From positions 1-10,512 of the forward strand of contig JABDJY010000043.1 of the NCBI GenBank assembly GCA_013003285.1: DNA of 10,512 bases, given 5' to 3'. Below the pieces are notes generated by a model that saw only the letters and a program-made list of their open reading frames with translations, was not told the DNA's origin and did no database searches. Shown here piece by piece: positions 6,737-10,512 of the stretch. The stretch comes from Alphaproteobacteria bacterium. Lineage in GTDB: Bacteria; Pseudomonadota; Alphaproteobacteria; UBA6615. The translations under genes and the position numbers were made by a program. Numbering within the stretch: the first letter of the stretch is position 1; each line of letters opens with the position of its first letter.

Positions 6737-7204
6737 ATGCGGTGCCCATTTTGCGGACATTCCGATACGCACGTGAAAGATTCGCGGCCGACCGAGGATA
6801 ATACGGCGATCCGCCGCCGGCGGGCCTGTCCGGATTGCGGCGCGCGGTGGACCACGTTCGAGCGGGTGCAATTGCGCGATCTATTGGTGATTAAAAGCAA
6901 CGGGCAGCGTGCCCCATTCGATCGCGACAAGTTAGAGCGTTCGATGCGTATTGCCCTGCGCAAGCGCCCAGTCGATCCCGAAAGAATCGATCGGGTGGTC
7001 AGCGGCATCGTGCGCCGGCTGGAATCGTCCGGTGAATCTGAGATTTCTAGTGACTCGATCGGCGAAGCAGTGATGGACGCGCTGGCGAGTTTGGATTCCG
7101 TGGCCTATGTGCGGTTTGCCTCGGTCTATAAGAATTTCCGCGAGGCCAAGGATTTTGAAGACTTCATCGGCGCGGAACATCTCGCCAGCGAAGAGGCCGA
7201 CTAA
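6737..7204 (+). CDS. nrdR: Transcriptional repressor NrdR
   Basis: A 155-residue regulator of ribonucleotide reductase genes. The N-terminal zinc ribbon uses C3, C6, C31 and C34 (MRCPFC and CPDCGARWTTFE). The ATP-cone domain follows at about 48-138 (VIKSNGQRAPFDRDKLERS, then SVAYVRFASVYKNF). The ATP cone senses ATP/dATP, and the protein binds NrdR boxes before nrd genes. No NrdR box was recognised in this window. GAGGA upstream supports the start. It lies 33 bases after glyA. Confidence 0.96.
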   Translation: MRCPFCGHSDTHVKDSRPTEDNTAIRRRRACPDCGARWTTFERVQLRDLLVIKSNGQRAPFDRDKLERSMRIALRKRPVDPERIDRVVSGIVRRLESSGESEISSDSIGEAVMDALASLDSVAYVRFASVYKNFREAKDFEDFIGAEHLASEEAD

Positions 7205-7241
7205 TTTCGCCGCGATAGAGGCTGCGTAACCCGGCAACAAC

Positions 7242-8369
7242 ATGACGAACGATACGCACTATATGCAGATTGCGCTGCGCCTCGCGCGCCGTGGTCTCGG
7301 TAGGTCATGGCCGAACCCGGCTGTGGGCTGTGTTATCGTTCAGAACGCTGGCGGCGCCCCGCGTATCCTCGGGCGGGGCTGGACCCAACCCGGCGGTCGG
7401 CCGCATGCGGAAACCGTCGCGCTATCTCAGGCGCGCGAACGCTATGGCGCGGCTGAACTGACGGGCGCGACCGCCTATGTCTCACTCGAACCCTGTAACC
7501 ATGTTGGCGAGACACCGCCTTGTTCGGAGGCGCTCATCGAGGCCGGCATCGGCCGGGTGGTTGTGGGTTGCGCCGACCCCGATCCGCGGGTTTCCGGCAC
7601 CGGTATCGAGCGGCTGCGGGCGGCCGGCATCGACGTCACGGAGAATATGCTTCAGGCCGATGCGGCAGAATTGAACGCTGGCTTCATTCAACGTGTAAAA
7701 TCCGGTCGTCCGCTCGTGACCCTGAAAACGGCCATGACCGCCGACGGCCGCATCGCCACCCGCAGCGGTGCGTCGCAATGGATTACCGGGTCAGCGGCGC
7801 GCGAACGGGTTCATCTCATGCGCACCCAGCATGATGCCATTCTGGTGGGCATCGATACGGTCATCCATGACGACCCTCAACTTACCTGCCGCCTGCCGGG
7901 GCTTGGAGATCGTTCGCCTGTCCGCATTGTCTTCGACAGCAATCTACGCATCTCGATGGCGGCGCGACTGGTAAAAAGCGCACGCGAGGTGCCCACATGG
8001 ATCGTTACCCGTGACGATCGCGATGAAGAAAGTGCCTCTAATTTGCAGCAAGCCGGGGTCGAGGTGGTTCGTGTCGCGGCCGACGAGGCCGACCATGTGG
8101 ATGCCGGTCTGGCATTGGCCGAATTGGGGAACCGGGGAATAACCAGAGTTATGGTTGAAGGGGGTGCCATTTTGAATGGCGCCTTGCTACGCGCCGGACT
8201 GGTCGACCGTATCGCCTGTTTTCGCGCGCCCAGCCTGATTGGCGGGGATGGCAAACCGGCCTTCGGCGACCTGGGCGTCGAGAAAATTGAGGATATGCCG
8301 GCTTTCGCGCCCATGGCGCGTGAAATCATCGGCGACGAGACACTAGATATTTATCGTCGACTGCCGTAA
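7242..8369 (+). CDS. ribD: Bifunctional riboflavin biosynthesis deaminase/reductase RibD
   Basis: A 375-residue two-domain enzyme for the second and third steps of riboflavin synthesis: deamination of the diaminopyrimidine, then NADPH reduction of the ribosyl side chain. The deaminase (about 1-145) has the zinc ligands H55 and E57 in GRPHAE, with C85 and C94 in PCNHVGETPPC. The reductase (about 155-372) begins with PLVTLKTAMTADGRIAT and contains SQWITG and VEGGAILNGALL. Length is normal. No strong ribosome binding site precedes the ATG in the 37-base gap after nrdR, so coupling to nrdR translation is possible. Confidence 0.95.
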   Translation: MTNDTHYMQIALRLARRGLGRSWPNPAVGCVIVQNAGGAPRILGRGWTQPGGRPHAETVALSQARERYGAAELTGATAYVSLEPCNHVGETPPCSEALIEAGIGRVVVGCADPDPRVSGTGIERLRAAGIDVTENMLQADAAELNAGFIQRVKSGRPLVTLKTAMTADGRIATRSGASQWITGSAARERVHLMRTQHDAILVGIDTVIHDDPQLTCRLPGLGDRSPVRIVFDSNLRISMAARLVKSAREVPTWIVTRDDRDEESASNLQQAGVEVVRVAADEADHVDAGLALAELGNRGITRVMVEGGAILNGALLRAGLVDRIACFRAPSLIGGDGKPAFGDLGVEKIEDMPAFAPMAREIIGDETLDIYRRLP

Positions 8370-8378
8370 CCAACCGTC

Positions 8379-8969
8379 ATGTTTACCGGAATAATCACAG
8401 ATGTCGGCCGGGTTGCCGAGATTGTCGAACAGAGTGTCGGCTCGCGCCTGAAGATAAGTACCAAGTACGACACCGGCACCATCGCGCTGGGCGCCTCGAT
8501 CGCCTGCAGCGGCGCTTGCTTGACGGTGGTCGATAAGGGTGAGGGCTGGTTCGCCGCCGATGTTTCGGGCGAAACCCTGGATTGCACGACATTGGGTAGC
8601 TGGCGCGTGGCAACTCCGGTAAATCTTGAGCGGGCGCTGACGGCCGCCGACGAACTGGGCGGCCATCTGGTGCTTGGCCATGTCGATGGGGTCGGGCGGC
8701 TCGACGCGGTCCGCCCGGAGGGCGATAATCACCGGGTCGAGATAGAGGTACCCGACGAGTTGGCGCGGTTTATCGCGTCGAAAGGCTCGGTCGCGGTTGA
8801 CGGGGTGTCATTGACCGTAAATCAGGTCGATGATTGCAAGTTCGGGGTGAACATCATTCCCCATACGTGGGACCAGACGAGCTTTGCCCATTTCGAGGCC
8901 GGCCAGGCGGTAAACCTGGAAATAGATGTGGTCGCCCGTTATGTGGCGCGGCTGATGGAACGGAGTTGA
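8379..8969 (+). CDS. ribE: Riboflavin synthase alpha subunit
   Basis: A 196-residue enzyme that dismutates two molecules of 6,7-dimethyl-8-ribityllumazine into riboflavin and the diaminopyrimidine. It has two lumazine-binding barrel repeats. The first begins MFTGII and includes ACSGACLTV (42-50). The second starts near residue 98 with GHVDGVG and includes VAVDGVSLTVN. The C-terminal trimerisation helix ends VVARYVARLMERS. It starts nine bases after ribD without a clear ribosome binding site. This gene is called ribE or ribC depending on the organism. Confidence 0.95.
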   Translation: MFTGIITDVGRVAEIVEQSVGSRLKISTKYDTGTIALGASIACSGACLTVVDKGEGWFAADVSGETLDCTTLGSWRVATPVNLERALTAADELGGHLVLGHVDGVGRLDAVRPEGDNHRVEIEVPDELARFIASKGSVAVDGVSLTVNQVDDCKFGVNIIPHTWDQTSFAHFEAGQAVNLEIDVVARYVARLMERS

Positions 8970-8975
8970 TCCTTG
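8962..8975 (+). promoter_or_regulatory. Ribosome binding site and TTG start of ribB(X)
   Basis: GGAG (8962-8965) lies inside the last codons of ribE, seven bases before TTG at 8973. An in-frame TGA (the ribE stop, 8967-8969) excludes an earlier start, and the first in-frame ATG falls at residue 32, inside the conserved domain. TTG is therefore the likely start codon. Confidence 0.7.
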
Positions 8976-10136
8976 AAGGATGACAATAATAACGAACGGT
9001 CCGGAGAAGACCTGAGCATCCTGTCGCCGATTGAGGACATCATCGAAGATGCCCGCAATGGGCGGATGTTTATCCTGATCGATGACGAGGATCGCGAAAA
9101 CGAAGGCGACCTGGTTATTCCGGCCCAGATGGCGACCCCGGATGCGGTCAATTTTATGGCGACCCATGGGCGGGGGCTGATCTGTCTAGCGCTCTCTCGC
9201 GAGCGGATTAATCAACTCGAACTGTCGCTCTTGCCGCAGTCACGGCGCGGTGGCCTGGAAACAGCCTTTACGGTCTCGATTGAAGCCCGCGAGGGGGTGA
9301 CCACGGGCATCTCGGCGCCGGACCGAGCGCGCACGATCAGCGTGACCATCGATCCGCGCTCGACGGCCGAAGATATCGTGACGCCGGGGCACGTGTTTCC
9401 GCTCGCCGCGCGCGATGGCGGCGTTCTGGTCCGCGCCGGGCATACTGAGGCCGGTGTCGATTTGGCGCGGCTGGCTGGCCTTAACCCGTCATCGGTGATC
9501 TGCGAGATCATGAATGAAGACGGCACCATGGCGCGCCTGCCGGAGCTGATTAAGTTTGCGCAGTTCCATGGGCTGAAAATTGGCGCCATCGCCGATCTAA
9601 TTGCCTATCGCCGGCGAAATGACCGTATCGTCGAGCGGCTGCTCGAACATGATTTCCATTCGCGCTTCGGCGGCGATTTCAAATATTACGTCTATTACAA
9701 CAAGGTCGAATATGCCGAGCATCTTGCGCTGGTGAAGGGCGATATAACGCCTGACGATCCCGTCCTGGTGCGCATGCACGCCTTCAGCCTGGGCAGCGAC
9801 GCCTTGGGTAGCATCGATGCGAAGGATGCCGGGGTGCTGCAGAAATCGATGGAGATGGTGGGCGAGGCGGGCCGCGGGGTCATTGTGCTCATCCGCGATA
9901 CGTCGCCGACGGACCCAAGCGACCGATTGAAGCAATTATTGAGCGCCCCGACCCGACCGGTGAATGAGCTGCGCGATTATGGGGTCGGCGCGCAAATTCT
10001 CGTCGATCTTGGGGTGCGTGATATGATTCTTCTATCTAATTCGCAGCGCTCGATCATTGGCCTGGAAGGCTTCGGATTACGCGTCGTCGAAACCCGGCCG
10101 GTCATAACCGATGTCCAATCAAAGAAGGATGCCTAA
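8973..10136 (+). CDS. ribB: 3,4-dihydroxy-2-butanone-4-phosphate synthase with degenerate GTP cyclohydrolase II domain (RibBX type)
   Basis: A 387-residue protein. The N-terminal RibB domain (about 16-213) makes the four-carbon riboflavin precursor from ribulose 5-phosphate. It keeps the metal/substrate loop IDDEDRENEGDL (36-47), THGRGLICLAL (64-74), TPGHVFPL (137-144) and RAGHTEAGVDLARLAG (154-169). The C-terminal half aligns with GTP cyclohydrolase II, but the zinc site and the QEGRGIGL-type catalytic motif are gone: 269-283 reads HAFSLGSDALGSIDA without cysteine, and 306-319 reads LIRDTSPTDPSDRL. RDYGVGAQILVDLGV (334-348) is kept. This matches the RibBX variant known from Proteobacteria rather than a working RibBA. 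The TTG start lies three bases after ribE, and the stop overlaps ribH. Confidence 0.93.
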   Translation: MKDDNNNERSGEDLSILSPIEDIIEDARNGRMFILIDDEDRENEGDLVIPAQMATPDAVNFMATHGRGLICLALSRERINQLELSLLPQSRRGGLETAFTVSIEAREGVTTGISAPDRARTISVTIDPRSTAEDIVTPGHVFPLAARDGGVLVRAGHTEAGVDLARLAGLNPSSVICEIMNEDGTMARLPELIKFAQFHGLKIGAIADLIAYRRRNDRIVERLLEHDFHSRFGGDFKYYVYYNKVEYAEHLALVKGDITPDDPVLVRMHAFSLGSDALGSIDAKDAGVLQKSMEMVGEAGRGVIVLIRDTSPTDPSDRLKQLLSAPTRPVNELRDYGVGAQILVDLGVRDMILLSNSQRSIIGLEGFGLRVVETRPVITDVQSKKDA

Positions 10137-10512
10137 TGGCCGACAAACCCCATGTCATGATCGCCGTCGCGCGATTTTATGACGAGATCGCCGACGAGTT
10201 GCTGCGCGGTGCAACGGCGGCTCTACAAAGTGCCGGGGCCACCTGGGAAGTTGTCGAAGTGCCGGGCGCCTTCGAGATCCCAGCGGCGGTATCGACCGCC
10301 GTGCGTTCCATGGAATTTGTTGGGGCCCGCCGGCGCTTTGACGGCTATGTCGCCTTGGGCTGTGTGATCCGTGGCGAGACCACCCATTATGATTATGTCT
10401 GCGGTGAGACCGCACGGGGCCTGCAGGATCTCGCGGTTAAATATTGCCTGGCCCTCGGCTTCGGTCTGCTGACCGTTGAGAATCGCGAGCAGGCCGAGGA
10501 GCGCGCCGGTGT
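10136..10512 (+). CDS. ribH: 6,7-dimethyl-8-ribityllumazine synthase (partial, 3' end outside window)
   Basis: The first 125 codons of lumazine synthase, which condenses the RibB product with the RibD product to give the lumazine substrate of RibE. It usually forms pentamers or 60-mer capsids. VPGAFEIPAA (43-52), GCVIRGETTHYDYVCGETARGL (75-96, containing the catalytic histidine) and LTVENREQAEERAG (112-125) are diagnostic. The family length is about 150-160 residues, so about 30 are missing. The ATG overlaps the ribB stop in TAATG, implying translational coupling. In relatives nusB usually follows, but the window ends first. Confidence 0.94.
   Translation, partial: MADKPHVMIAVARFYDEIADELLRGATAALQSAGATWEVVEVPGAFEIPAAVSTAVRSMEFVGARRRFDGYVALGCVIRGETTHYDYVCGETARGLQDLAVKYCLALGFGLLTVENREQAEERAG

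Noticed and set aside
10155..10415. 86-residue reading frame opposite ribH
   Set aside because: Arg/His-rich shadow of the clear ribH coding frame on the plus strand.

Overview
The window looks like chromosomal DNA from an alphaproteobacterium, probably of a Rhodospirillales-like lineage. The reasons are moderately high GC with AT-richer intergenic stretches, a MucR/Ros-family regulator (a family centred on Alphaproteobacteria), an alphaproteobacterial-type RpoH, and the familiar order glyA-nrdR-ribD-ribE-ribB-ribH. No phage, insertion sequence, transposase, CRISPR array, tRNA or rRNA was seen. This is mostly ordinary core genome. The interest lies in regulatory structure between genes and in a few modified protein domains.

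Left part (1-1782): the heat-shock sigma factor gene rpoH runs leftward and has two hairpins beyond its stop codon. A MarR-type regulator with a cysteine-rich tail runs rightward from the other side of a 178-base intergenic region. That region holds two near-identical 13-base palindromic elements 54 bases apart, good candidates for the regulator's operators.

Middle part (1783-4173): a leftward cluster encodes a one-domain cupin protein, glutaryl-CoA dehydrogenase (gcdH) and a two-helix membrane protein whose start codon overlaps the gcdH stop by one base. Glutaryl-CoA dehydrogenase serves lysine/tryptophan/aromatic degradation through glutaryl-CoA to crotonyl-CoA. A small conserved protein of unknown function is read divergently from the cupin gene.

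Centre (4174-4929): a mucR-type regulator gene runs leftward with a likely terminator behind it and a 21-base palindrome ahead of its start. The 336-base AT-rich gap to rpiB ends in a strong 12-bp hairpin and a second set of nested complementary segments that reach to within 12 bases of the rpiB start. This may be a structured RNA leader.

Right part (4930-10512): one rightward gene train, rpiB-glyA-nrdR-ribD-ribE-ribB(X)-ribH, with gaps of 37 bases or less. It joins pentose phosphate isomerisation, serine/glycine one-carbon metabolism, ribonucleotide reductase control and riboflavin synthesis. RpiB and RibB both draw on ribulose 5-phosphate. The RibB protein carries a C-terminal GTP cyclohydrolase II-like domain without the zinc cysteines and catalytic motif, so the first riboflavin step (RibA) must be encoded elsewhere. 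ribH is cut off by the window end. No FMN riboswitch was recognised in front of the rib genes.
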